Positions 54,937-62,944 of a DNA stretch of 63,631 nt are shown here, in pieces (the first letter of the stretch is position 1; every line of letters begins with the position of its first letter). The notes beneath the pieces are model-generated. The model was not told the origin of the DNA and did not search any database. It saw nothing but the letters and a program-made list of their open reading frames with translations. Both the position numbers and the translations under genes were made by a program. The DNA comes from Prevotella sp. (GTDB lineage: Bacteria; Bacteroidota; Bacteroidia; Bacteroidales; Bacteroidaceae): assembly GCA_017548275.1 (NCBI GenBank), contig JAFZAH010000017.1, positions 1 through 63,631 of the forward strand, read 5' to 3'.

Positions 54937-56844
54937 ATGAGTCCTGTACAAACTACTAAAATGACCAACTACCGTTGGATTATCTGTGCTATGTTGTTCT
55001 TTGCGACAACGGTCAACTACATGGACCGTCAGGTACTGTCGCTTACATGGAAAGATTTTATCGCGCCTGAGTTTTCATGGAATGATAAAGATTATGGTAC
55101 CATTACGGCTTTCTTTTCCATTTTCTATGCGGTGTTTATGCTTTTTGCAGGAAAATTCATCGATTGGATGGGGACAAGAAAAGGATATTTATGGGCTATT
55201 TTTATTTGGAGCACAGGTGCCGTCTTACATGCTTTTTGTGGAGTGGCAACAAGTGGCATCTTACAAGGTGAGTGGTTTGTAGGATTTGAAGGTGCTAAGG
55301 AACATATTCAGACTGCTGCTAATTTGGGATTAGCAGTGAGCACTGTAAGTGTATGGCTCTTTTTGGTTTGCCGTGTTGTTTTAGCAATGGGTGAGGCGGG
55401 CAACTTCCCTGCTGCTATTAAGGTGACGGCTGAATATTTCCCCAAGAAAGACCGCGCATATGCAACGGCGATTTTCAATAATGGCGCTTCTGTCGGTGCT
55501 TTGGTAGCACCTCTCACAATTCCAATTTTGGCAAAGGTGTTCGGTTGGGAAATGGCATTCATTACAATTGGTGCACTAGGCTATATTTGGATGTTTTTCT
55601 GGATTTGGCTATATAAGAAGCCTAATAAAAATCCTAAAGTGAATGCTGCAGAGTTGTCATACATCAATCAAGATTCTGATACTAATACGGATCCAAAGAA
55701 CGCCGATGATGAAGGCCCTGCTATTGGATTCTTGAAATGTTTTACGTTCAAACAGACATGGGCGTTTATCGTTGGTAAATTTATGACTGATGGTGTGTGG
55801 TGGTTCTTCCTTTTCTGGACACCGGCATATATATCTGATGTCTATGGCTATTCTTCTGCTTCTGGTACGGGAATGATTCTCATTTTTGTGCTCTATCTGA
55901 TAACAATGCTTTCTATCTTTGGTGGAAAACTACCAACCTATTTCATCAATAAGGGTATGAATCCTTACGCAGGGCGTATGCGTGCTATGTTAATTTTTGC
56001 TTTCTTCCCTCTTGGTGGATTGTTGGCCCAGCCACTTGGTACCATTTCCCCTTGGTTCCCCATCATTCTTATTGGTATTCTTGGTGCTGCTCATCAAAGT
56101 TGGTCGGCAAATATCTTCTCCACTGTGGGAGATATGTTCCCCAAATCAACGATTGCTACAGTTACGGGTATTGGTGGCATGGCCGGAGGTTTGGCTTCTT
56201 TCTTGATTAATCTTGGGTCTGGTGTGCTTTTTACATTTGCGGCTGGTACTTATGTGATTGCCGGTCAAGGTAATGGTGAACCCCAAGAGATGAATTTGAA
56301 GAATTATAAGCATATTTTGAAAACAGAACTCTTGGCTAAAGGATCCGATGTTGTTGATGCTGAGTTTGAGGCATTACAGTTAGATGATAAAACCGCAAAG
56401 TTTGAAAAAATGAAAGAAAAAGGCGGTGCCACTTTTAATGAGATAGATGTAAAAAAGCAAATTATCAAGGCTCAGACTGGTAAGGAATTTAGCCAAGATG
56501 CTGATAGAAGTGAGATTATTAAGGCTTTTGTGGATCTGTCTGACAAGGAAACCGCAAACAAAGCCTTGACAGATGCTAGGGCTTTAGATGCTAAAGCCGA
56601 AATTGTTATTAACAATAATAATAAAGAAAATTTCACCGAGTTGGCTTTGGATGGAGATTTGTTAAAGGCCAAAATGGAAGAGCATGGAGCCGAGATAAAA
56701 CAAGCACCCCTTCACGCTTTAGGTTTTAATGGCAAACCAGCAGGTTATATGATTGTCTTCTGCATCTGCGCAGTCGCTTATCTCATCGGGTGGATTATAA
56801 TGAAGACTCTCGTGCCGAAGTATAAACCTGTTGTGGTGGAATAA
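54937..56844 (+). CDS. MFS transporter (hexuronate/ACS-like) with large insert
   Basis: This 635-residue transporter of the anion:cation symporter type has NYMDRQVLSLTW (about 27-38), AGKFIDWMGTRKGY (motif A, about 71-84), and GMGEAGNFPAAIK (about 149-162, typical of ExuT-like uptake of sugar acids). Eleven helices are followed, instead of the usual short loop before helix 12, by about 155 hydrophilic residues (about 444-600) rich in K, E, D and A (ELLAKGSDVVDAEFEALQLDD, then DARALDAKAEIVINNNNKEN). The last helix follows (about 601-625). The codon usage is more AT-rich than the neighbours. The substrate is probably a hexuronate, at moderate confidence. Confidence 0.85.
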   Translation: MSPVQTTKMTNYRWIICAMLFFATTVNYMDRQVLSLTWKDFIAPEFSWNDKDYGTITAFFSIFYAVFMLFAGKFIDWMGTRKGYLWAIFIWSTGAVLHAFCGVATSGILQGEWFVGFEGAKEHIQTAANLGLAVSTVSVWLFLVCRVVLAMGEAGNFPAAIKVTAEYFPKKDRAYATAIFNNGASVGALVAPLTIPILAKVFGWEMAFITIGALGYIWMFFWIWLYKKPNKNPKVNAAELSYINQDSDTNTDPKNADDEGPAIGFLKCFTFKQTWAFIVGKFMTDGVWWFFLFWTPAYISDVYGYSSASGTGMILIFVLYLITMLSIFGGKLPTYFINKGMNPYAGRMRAMLIFAFFPLGGLLAQPLGTISPWFPIILIGILGAAHQSWSANIFSTVGDMFPKSTIATVTGIGGMAGGLASFLINLGSGVLFTFAAGTYVIAGQGNGEPQEMNLKNYKHILKTELLAKGSDVVDAEFEALQLDDKTAKFEKMKEKGGATFNEIDVKKQIIKAQTGKEFSQDADRSEIIKAFVDLSDKETANKALTDARALDAKAEIVINNNNKENFTELALDGDLLKAKMEEHGAEIKQAPLHALGFNGKPAGYMIVFCICAVAYLIGWIIMKTLVPKYKPVVVE

Positions 56845-56870
56845 CTTCTGCTCCATAATATCTTGTCAAA

Positions 56871-57755
56871 ATGAAATACGTCAACCATCAAGGAGAATAC
56901 GACCACTATGTGGTAGAGCAAGAGGCACCGCTGTTGGAGTGGCTGCTGGCCAATGTGAAGGGCAGCAAGTCGAAAATCAAGGCGACGCTTCAGGGGCGGG
57001 GCATACGTGTCAATGGCAAGACCGTGACACAGTTCGACTACCCTCTCAGACCAGGTATGAAAATAGGCGTGAGCAAAACGAAACGCAATGACACCTTCAA
57101 GAGCCGTTACGTGAAAATCGTCTATGAAGACCGCTACCTCGTGGTTATTGAAAAAAATATCGGCATTCTCTCGATGGCGGCAGGACATAAGTCGCTCAAC
57201 GTGAAGTCCGTGCTTGATGACTATTTCCGTAAGTCGAAGCAGCGGTGCACGGCTCATGTGGTGCACCGACTCGACCGCGACACATCAGGGTTGATGGTCT
57301 ATGCCAAGGACATGGAGACCGAACAGGTGTTGGAGCAAAACTGGCATGACATCGTTTATGACCGTCGCTATGTGGCTGTCGTCTCCGGCGAGATGGAGGA
57401 AGATGGCGGCACCATCGCTAACTGGCTCAAAGACAATGCCGCTTACATCACTTTCTCTTCGCCGGTGGATAATGGTGGCAAATATGCTGTCACCCATTTC
57501 CATACGCTCGAGCGAACCACCGACCACTCGCTTGTGGAGTTCAGCCTGGAAACCGGCCGCAAAAACCAGATACGTGTGCATTGCGCCGACATGGGGCATC
57601 CCGTCTGCGGCGACATCAAATACGGCAATGGCGATGACCCGCTCCATCGCCTCTGTCTGCATGCTTACATGCTCTGTTTCTATCATCCCTTTACCAACGA
57701 AAGGATGGAGTTTCAGACGCTCATACCCGCACAGTTCCGCTCGTTGTTCAAATGA
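56871..57755 (+). CDS. RluA-family pseudouridine synthase
   Basis: This 294-residue enzyme isomerises uridine to pseudouridine in rRNA or tRNA. An N-terminal S4-like RNA-binding part (about 20-75: LLEWLLANVKGSKSKIKATL) precedes the catalytic domain with VVHRLDRDTSGLMVYAKD (catalytic Asp in HRLDRDTSG, about 130) and KNQIRVHCADMGHPVCGD. The length is normal. It follows the MFS gene by 26 nt, on the same strand. The exact target uridine is not deducible. Confidence 0.93.
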   Translation: MKYVNHQGEYDHYVVEQEAPLLEWLLANVKGSKSKIKATLQGRGIRVNGKTVTQFDYPLRPGMKIGVSKTKRNDTFKSRYVKIVYEDRYLVVIEKNIGILSMAAGHKSLNVKSVLDDYFRKSKQRCTAHVVHRLDRDTSGLMVYAKDMETEQVLEQNWHDIVYDRRYVAVVSGEMEEDGGTIANWLKDNAAYITFSSPVDNGGKYAVTHFHTLERTTDHSLVEFSLETGRKNQIRVHCADMGHPVCGDIKYGNGDDPLHRLCLHAYMLCFYHPFTNERMEFQTLIPAQFRSLFK

Positions 57756-57785
57756 AGTGTCATTTTTTCTAAATATATTTAACCC

Positions 57786-58046
57786 ATGGAATCAGAAAAT
57801 CTTACTTATATTCTTTGTTCTGTTGCAGTACTCGTCATCGCGTTCTTCTTGCTTCGCAAAGTGGCCAGTTGCCTCATCAAATCAGTAGTGATGGTGATTC
57901 TCGCCGCTATACTCGCTTTTGTCTATTTCAATTATATCAAGGAGTATAAAGACGGTGAGCAGAAGCCCGAAGTCATCCAGAAAATGGATCAGACAGTCAA
58001 GAAACAATTAGATAAGGTAGACCAGAAAATCCACAAAAATAAATGA
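57786..58046 (+). CDS. Small two-helix membrane protein
   Basis: This 86-residue protein has two hydrophobic helices (about 6-25 and 30-51: LIKSVVMVILAAILAFVYF) and a charged C-terminal tail (KMDQTVKKQLDKVDQKIHKNK) predicted to be an amphipathic, cytoplasmic helix. No family is recognised. It begins 30 nt after the pseudouridine synthase gene and probably shares its transcript. Confidence 0.6.
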   Translation: MESENLTYILCSVAVLVIAFFLLRKVASCLIKSVVMVILAAILAFVYFNYIKEYKDGEQKPEVIQKMDQTVKKQLDKVDQKIHKNK

Positions 58047-58181
58047 TTCTTGCCTTTCTGGTATGTAACCGTCCTGGCTGCGGATTGTCGTAGGGGGGGA
58101 TACCTGTGCTCTTATTGTTATCTACTGTTATCGGAGTAATCTATTGTCTCTTGCTTCTCGCCCCTTGCCCTTCAACAAACA

Positions 58182-58220
58182 AATTCGCCCCCGACTCTTC
58201 ATAAGAGCCGGGGGCGAATT
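58182..58220. terminator. Bidirectional terminator
   Basis: AATTCGCCCCCGACTCTT (58182-58199) pairs with AAGAGCCGGGGGCGAATT (58203-58220) with one mismatch and a 3-nt loop, between convergent genes. Confidence 0.9.
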
Positions 58221-58241
58221 GCTTATACCATTCAGTTGTTT

Positions 58242-58754
58242 TTATTGCACATAGTTATAAACGGCATCAGGTACTATAGGATTGATGCTTTCCACAGTAC
58301 AAGCCTCCATGCCGTAAGTCACCCCGTTGATGGTCAGGTTGATACCGCCTGAGACAATCTCATAGGGGAATGTGCCGTTAGTCGATGATACCAGTTGACC
58401 TTTGGTGCCGCCATTGCCATAGTGAGTGAAATTAAAGGTGTATCTTGACAGCAGGTAGTATTGACTAACGTCTGCGCCAGAAGCGGCGGCTGTAGCAGAT
58501 GTCAGACCAACGATGAAACGCATCGTGTTGCCAGAGGTCATGTCGATAATCACCTCATCCACGCCGGTCAGGGGGAATTGATTGTTGGTAGAGGTCACCA
58601 CATCCCATGTGTGACGAAGTGCGCTGGGGGTAGCGGTTGCTTCCCAACCTGAAGAGTCGTCGTCATCGCCGCAAGATGTCAGGCTAAGGGTGAAAAAACC
58701 GGCCATGAGCGTCAGCATCAGGCCCATCCATTTGAAATTTCTTTTCATATTCAT
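58242..58754 (-). CDS. Lipoprotein of unknown function
   Basis: This 170-residue protein has a lipoprotein signal (MKRNFKWMGLMLTLMAGFFTLSLTSC, lipobox LTSC) followed by an acidic run (GDDDDSS), which in Bacteroidetes is associated with surface export of lipoproteins. The mature part is beta-rich (VDEVIIDMTSGNTMRFIVGL; YRYTFNFTHYGNGG-like strands). The likely start is the second methionine codon, 6 nt further in. No domain is recognised. Confidence 0.75.
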   Translation of the reverse strand: MNMKRNFKWMGLMLTLMAGFFTLSLTSCGDDDDSSGWEATATPSALRHTWDVVTSTNNQFPLTGVDEVIIDMTSGNTMRFIVGLTSATAAASGADVSQYYLLSRYTFNFTHYGNGGTKGQLVSSTNGTFPYEIVSGGINLTINGVTYGMEACTVESINPIVPDAVYNYVQ

Positions 58755-58837
58755 ATAGGTTAAAAAAGTTTGTAATTATCTATGTTGGTGCAAAGATATA
58801 TATAATATTGAGAAAAGCAAACAAAAATGAAATATTT

Positions 58838-59686
58838 TTAAACTACCCTTAAAAAATCTTTCACCGCTTGTAATGTTTCCTCTCCTTTTTTGCGACCGAT
58901 GTCGTATATTTTCTGCATCTTGGTGGCATCATGCTCGATATGTCCTATTTCTAACGCGCTGTCCGGGCGAATCACGAATGTATTGCCTTCCTTCTCGCGT
59001 TGGCGCACGTATTCTAACTGTTGGTTATACATCAAATGACGGTCGCGCGAGGCTTTCACCACATTCGGATATTTGCGTAAAGACAAGCGGATGAGTGGCA
59101 TCAGACGGTTAGGACCTTTTACATAACCCTCAGGTTGGGTCAGTATCACCACGTTACGCTCATAACCTAATTCCTCCATTTTGGCCAAGGGGATGGAGTC
59201 GGTAATACCGCCGTCGAGCAGTTTATGGCCTTCCAGTTCCACCACTTTCGACACGATGGGCATCGACGCTGATGCACGAATCCACTCATAACAGTCGTAG
59301 TCGGTCTTGGTCAACTGCTTATACACGGGCTGACCGCTCTCCACATCCGTACATACCACATAAAAGACCAGGGGATTGCTGTCGAACGCCTCGTTGTCGA
59401 AGATGTCATATTTGGCGGGCACCTCATGGTAAGCAAACTTCGCATTGAAGATGTCGCCGCTCTTTAATAGCGAGCGCCAACCGCTATAACGCGGGTCGCG
59501 GGCAAAATGCTTATTGTAGCGGATGGCACGTCCCGGCTGTCGCGACTTGATGTTGCAGCCGAACGCCGCACCAGCCGACACGCCTATCAGACAGTCGAAC
59601 TCGATGCCCGCTTCCATCCACACATCGGTGATGCCTGCCGAGAAGAGGCCGCGCATCGCACCGCCTTCCAATACCAGTCCAGTCAT
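58838..59686 (-). CDS. Patatin-like phospholipase
   Basis: This 282-residue protein has a catalytic Ser-Asp dyad: oxyanion loop GLVLEGGAMRG (2-12), nucleophile elbow GVSAGAAFG (about 35-43) and LLDGGITDSIP (catalytic Asp in DGG, about 157). It belongs to the bacterial YjjU/RssA-like group of lipid acyl hydrolases, without a signal peptide. The start MTGLVLEGG is as usual for the family. It is transcribed separately; the gap upstream holds AAGTTGGGAGGTTTGAG-type words. Confidence 0.9.
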   Translation of the reverse strand: MTGLVLEGGAMRGLFSAGITDVWMEAGIEFDCLIGVSAGAAFGCNIKSRQPGRAIRYNKHFARDPRYSGWRSLLKSGDIFNAKFAYHEVPAKYDIFDNEAFDSNPLVFYVVCTDVESGQPVYKQLTKTDYDCYEWIRASASMPIVSKVVELEGHKLLDGGITDSIPLAKMEELGYERNVVILTQPEGYVKGPNRLMPLIRLSLRKYPNVVKASRDRHLMYNQQLEYVRQREKEGNTFVIRPDSALEIGHIEHDATKMQKIYDIGRKKGEETLQAVKDFLRVV

Positions 59687-59699
59687 TATAGGGGGAAGT

Positions 59700-59762
59700 T
59701 AAAGAAGTTGGGAGGTTTGAGAAGTTTGAGAAGTTGGGAAGTTAAAAGAAGTCAAGAAAGTT
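59700..59762. repeat. AAGTTGGGAGGTTTGAG word repeat
   Basis: AAGAAGTTGGGAGGTTTGAG is repeated imperfectly three to four times between the patatin and MgtC genes. Confidence 0.7.
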
Positions 59763-59812
59763 ATCGCTTACTGCGTTCGTTAAGAAGTTTAAGACAGTAG
59801 TGCGCTAACCAT

Positions 59813-59874
59813 TCCCTCCCCTCGGGGAGGGTTGGGGTGGGGGCTATTCTCCTTTGGGAGGGTCAGGGTGGGTA
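59813..59874. repeat. G-rich palindromic repeat at the MgtC 3' end
   Basis: CCCTCCCCTCGGGGAGGGTT followed by GGGGTGGG and GGGAGGGTCAGGGTGGGT. The MgtC stop codon (59844) and last residues lie in it, as for the PLD gene near 13.06 kb. Confidence 0.75.
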
Positions 59875-60329
59875 TTACTTCTGGAGTTATGCTCTTTCCT
59901 TTTGCTTTCTATCCGTCGCAACCAATAGTTGAAGGCCTCCAGACACACAAGTACCATGATTGTGGCTGCGATAGAGAGCACATACATGCCGCCGCCACAT
60001 GCCAAACCGATGGCGGCTGTCACCCAGATGCCCGCAGCGGTGGTTAGACCGTGAATGGTGTTTTTCTGGAAGATGATGGTTCCCGCACCGATGAAACCGA
60101 TACCTGTTACTACCTGAGCGGCGATACGCGACACATCCAGACGATGTTCGGGTGAAGCAAGGGCATTTTCAAAACCGTATGCCGAGACAATCATCAACAG
60201 CGCGCTGCCTAATGCCACGAGAAAATGTGTGCGGAATCCTGCCGCCTTCTCACGGTATTCTCGCTCCAGTCCGATGGCACCGCCTAAGACTGCCGCTACA
60301 AATATTCTAAGTATAAACTCTAAAGTCAT
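59844..60329 (-). CDS. MgtC/SapB family membrane protein
   Basis: This 161-residue protein has about five hydrophobic segments. LGGAIGLEREYREKAAGFRTHFLVALGSALLM (about 16-47) and GIGFIGAGTIIFQ (about 81-93) are the MgtC/SapB signatures. MgtC-type proteins act in magnesium stress and inhibit the F-type ATPase. The tail (THPDPPKGE) is encoded by a G-rich intergenic repeat and is not part of the family core. The soluble C-terminal domain of pathogen MgtC is absent. Confidence 0.9.
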   Translation of the reverse strand: MTLEFILRIFVAAVLGGAIGLEREYREKAAGFRTHFLVALGSALLMIVSAYGFENALASPEHRLDVSRIAAQVVTGIGFIGAGTIIFQKNTIHGLTTAAGIWVTAAIGLACGGGMYVLSIAATIMVLVCLEAFNYWLRRIESKRKEHNSRSNTHPDPPKGE

Positions 60330-60371
60330 ATAGTGTCTCCCTGATAAATCTTCGCTAATAGAGAACTATTG

Positions 60372-60412
60372 TCTTCACTCCTGTACTCCTACACTCCTTT
60401 TAAACTCCTGAG
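60372..60412. repeat. ACTCCTGTACTCCT word repeat
   Basis: TTCACTCCTGTACTCCTACACTCC-type words lie between the trxB end and the mgtC start. Confidence 0.6.
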
Positions 60413-61347
60413 TTTCTGAGATACCTGTCCGCCTCAATCGCGGCTTTGCAACCGCTGGCGGCTGCAGTGACAGCCTGACGGTAATGGGGGTCGGCCACAT
60501 CGCCGGCGGCATACACTCCCGGCAATGCGGTGCGTGGTGTTCCGTCGATGGTCTTGATGTAACCCGTCTCATCGGTTTCCAGCCACTCCTTAAAAATGTC
60601 ACTGTTGGGCTTGTGACCGATGGCGAGGAAGAATCCGTCGATGGGCAGGTCATAGCGCTCCTCGTCGGGCTCACCTTTCCGTTTCACCAGATGCGCGCCC
60701 TCCACACCATATTGGCCGTACAGACCCAGAGTGTTGTGCTCAAACAGTATCTCGATGTTCTCCGTCTCTTTTACCCGCTGTTGCATCACATCAGATGCGC
60801 GCAGGAACGGTTTCCGGACAATCATATATACTTTCTTCGCCAGTCCGGCCAGATACAAAGCCTCTTCACAGGCGGTGTCGCCGCCGCCGACTACAGCCAC
60901 CGTACGTTTGCGGTAGAAGAACCCGTCGCAGGTGGCACAGGCCGATACGCCCTGACCGTTGTATTTCTTCTCATCCTCCAATCCGAGGTATTTGGCTGAG
61001 GCCCCCGTGGCGATAATCACCGTGTCGGCCTCAATCTCTATGCCGCGGTCGGTGGTCAGCACGTAGGGCCGTTTCGACAGGTCGGCTTTCACTATCTCAC
61101 CGTCGCGGATGTCGGTGCCGAAACGCTCTGCCTGACTGCGCAACTGCATCATCATCTCGTTCCCGTCGATACCCTCAGGATAACCGGGGAAGTTCTCTAC
61201 GGTAGTGGTCTGTGTCAACTGTCCGCCAGCCTGCATGCCGCAGTATTCCACCGGGTTGAGATTGGCGCGTGCCGCATAGATGGCGGCGGTATATCCTGCA
61301 GGTCCGCTGCCGATAATCAGACAACGGACATGTTCTCTTTGTTCCAT
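60400..61347 (-). CDS. trxB: Thioredoxin-disulfide reductase
   Basis: The start at 61347 (MEQREHVRCLIIGSGPAGYT) gives 315 residues; the longer open frame is made of a word repeat. This FAD/NADPH flavoenzyme keeps thioredoxin reduced in the cytoplasm. It shows the FAD-binding GSGPAGYTAAIYAARA (about 13-28), the redox CATC site (GVSACATCDGFFYR, about 136-149), the NADPH-binding VVGGGDTACEEALYL (about 155-169) and the C-terminal GVYAAGDVAD FAD motif. The length is normal. Confidence 0.96.
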   Translation of the reverse strand: MEQREHVRCLIIGSGPAGYTAAIYAARANLNPVEYCGMQAGGQLTQTTTVENFPGYPEGIDGNEMMMQLRSQAERFGTDIRDGEIVKADLSKRPYVLTTDRGIEIEADTVIIATGASAKYLGLEDEKKYNGQGVSACATCDGFFYRKRTVAVVGGGDTACEEALYLAGLAKKVYMIVRKPFLRASDVMQQRVKETENIEILFEHNTLGLYGQYGVEGAHLVKRKGEPDEERYDLPIDGFFLAIGHKPNSDIFKEWLETDETGYIKTIDGTPRTALPGVYAAGDVADPHYRQAVTAAASGCKAAIEADRYLRNSGV

Positions 61348-61355
61348 GTTTTTTT

Positions 61356-61445
61356 GATTTGAGTTTCGAGATTTGAGGTTTGAGGTGTGATGGTTGGGTG
61401 ATTTATAATAAATCTCAAACCTCAAATCTCAAACCTTAAACCTTG
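61356..61445. repeat. Inverted CTCAAACC word repeats
   Basis: GATTTGAGGTTTGAGG (61371-61387 region) faces CTCAAACCTCAAATCTCAAACC (61413-61434 region), so the trxB-GPx gap can fold into a long hairpin. The word matches the one inside fkp. Confidence 0.7.
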
Positions 61446-61447
61446 TT

Positions 61448-62002
61448 TTATTCGTGCAGCAGACGGATAATCTCTGCTTCAATATCTTCTATTTTCGCTG
61501 TCGGCTCATAACGGGCTATCACCTGTCCTTTTTTGTTGATGAGGAATTTGGTGAAATTCCATTTGATGTCGCTTTTTTCTTTGTAGTCGGGGTCGGCTTT
61601 CGACAGCATCTCGTCCAGAATGTGGGCGATGGGGTGCTCCATGTCCCAACCTGCAAAACCTTTCTGCTCTTTAAGGAATTGGAACAACGGGTCGGCATCG
61701 TCGCCGTTGACTTTCACTTTCTTGAATCTTGGAAACTCTGTGCCGTAGGTCAGTTTGCAGAAACTGTGAATTGAATCGTCAGTGCCCGGGGCTTGCTGGC
61801 CAAACTGGTTACAGGGGAAGTCGAGTACTTCAAACCCTTCGCTGTGGTGCTTCTCATAAAGTCGCTCCAACTCCTCGTATTGGGGGGTGAAACCACATTT
61901 CGTAGCGGTGTTGACAATCAATAACACTTCGTTGGCGTAGGATTTCAGCGATACGCTGCCGCCTTTTCTGTCTTTCACAGAATAATCGTAAACGGTTTTC
62001 AT
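61448..62002 (-). CDS. Glutathione peroxidase-family peroxidase (Cys type)
   Basis: This 184-residue peroxidase reduces hydrogen and lipid peroxides; cysteine-type bacterial members normally use thioredoxin, which fits the trxB gene just downstream (101 nt). The peroxidatic cysteine is C36 in NTATKCGFTPQY. The second motif, FPCNQFGQQ, holds the resolving cysteine and catalytic Gln, and KWNFTKFL holds the Trp/Asn of the active site. No signal peptide is present. Confidence 0.93.
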   Translation of the reverse strand: MKTVYDYSVKDRKGGSVSLKSYANEVLLIVNTATKCGFTPQYEELERLYEKHHSEGFEVLDFPCNQFGQQAPGTDDSIHSFCKLTYGTEFPRFKKVKVNGDDADPLFQFLKEQKGFAGWDMEHPIAHILDEMLSKADPDYKEKSDIKWNFTKFLINKKGQVIARYEPTAKIEDIEAEIIRLLHE

Positions 62003-62104
62003 TTTTCAGTTAATAGGGTAAATAGTCGCTGTTGTTGAATATTTTTGCAAAAATAGGAAAAAAATAGCATATAACAAACCTATCATCATAAAAATATCCC
62101 TTTT

Positions 62105-62137
62105 TTGATGGTCTTTTCTTTTTTAATAGTATATTTG
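62105..62137 (+). promoter_or_regulatory. Promoter of first C-terminal lipoprotein gene
   Basis: TATATTTG (62130-62137) with a TTG at 62105-62107, 22 nt upstream. Confidence 0.55.
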
Positions 62138-62161
62138 CAACGAAAACTAAATTTTTAATCT

Positions 62162-62713
62162 ATGAAACATTTTTCTACAATCATGATGGTGGCAATGGCC
62201 GCCTTGATGACGTTTTCCTTCACGTCGTGCGAAGAGGATGAGATGATTGCAATGGATATGGAAGGCATCTGGGAGGGTGAGTCCGTATATGGGTATTCAT
62301 ACGGCGGTAGATTCTACGAGTCTTACGATACGAAGGTGGAGTTTGTCATCACCGACCGCGAATTGGCTATGGGGCGGGGATATTGGGTAGATTACTACAG
62401 AACGCACCCCTGGTCCAGCCGCTATGACTATGTGGCCAACCATATCAAATGGACTGTGACGTGGGGCACTATTTATGTCGATTTGCTCGAAGAGGGGCGC
62501 CGATTGGAGATTGACGATTACCATATCAGCGACAGGTATTTCGAGGGGTATATCTTCGACCGCACATACCCCGATACCCGTATGCACTTCCGTCTGGTCC
62601 GCGTAGCATCGCCTTATTGGTACGACAATTGGGATTACTACGGAACGGGCTATTGGGGCAACGAGGCCGCCTTCAACCCGGAAGAAAACGGAAAAGCCAC
62701 AGAATCCGAATAA
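62162..62713 (+). CDS. Lipoprotein, lipocalin-like size, unknown function
   Basis: This 183-residue lipoprotein (MKHFSTIMMVAMAALMTFSFTSC, lipobox FTSC, then an acidic EEDE surface-export-like run) has a mature part rich in tyrosine and tryptophan (GYSYGGRFYESYDTKVEFVI; SPYWYDNWDYYGTGYW). The opening MEGIWEG and the beta-strand spacing resemble small Bacteroidetes beta-barrel 'DUF'-type lipoproteins. The next gene is a paralogue (shared MTFSFTSC, then G-x-WEG and a similar length). Confidence 0.78.
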   Translation: MKHFSTIMMVAMAALMTFSFTSCEEDEMIAMDMEGIWEGESVYGYSYGGRFYESYDTKVEFVITDRELAMGRGYWVDYYRTHPWSSRYDYVANHIKWTVTWGTIYVDLLEEGRRLEIDDYHISDRYFEGYIFDRTYPDTRMHFRLVRVASPYWYDNWDYYGTGYWGNEAAFNPEENGKATESE

Positions 62714-62865
62714 AGCCAATACTTCTCATGGCATTTTGCGCTCGCAATAAGTGAAGAAATGTCCTTTTATCTCCCTTTCACGAGAATAACTGACAAATGG
62801 GGTTTTCCCCCTGTTCGAAGATGACGAAATAGGGTTTTCCCTACATAGGAATAGAGTTTTTATGC

Positions 62866-62896
62866 TTGTTTGATGTTTCTAAACGCATTATCTTTG
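62866..62896 (+). promoter_or_regulatory. Promoter of second C-terminal lipoprotein gene
   Basis: TTG (62866-62868), 20 nt, TATCTTTG (62889-62896): a full Bacteroidetes-type promoter with a leader of about 45 nt. Confidence 0.7.
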
Positions 62897-62944
62897 CACC
62901 AGAGATATCAAACAAGCATATTAACAATTTAAAAACATACAACT

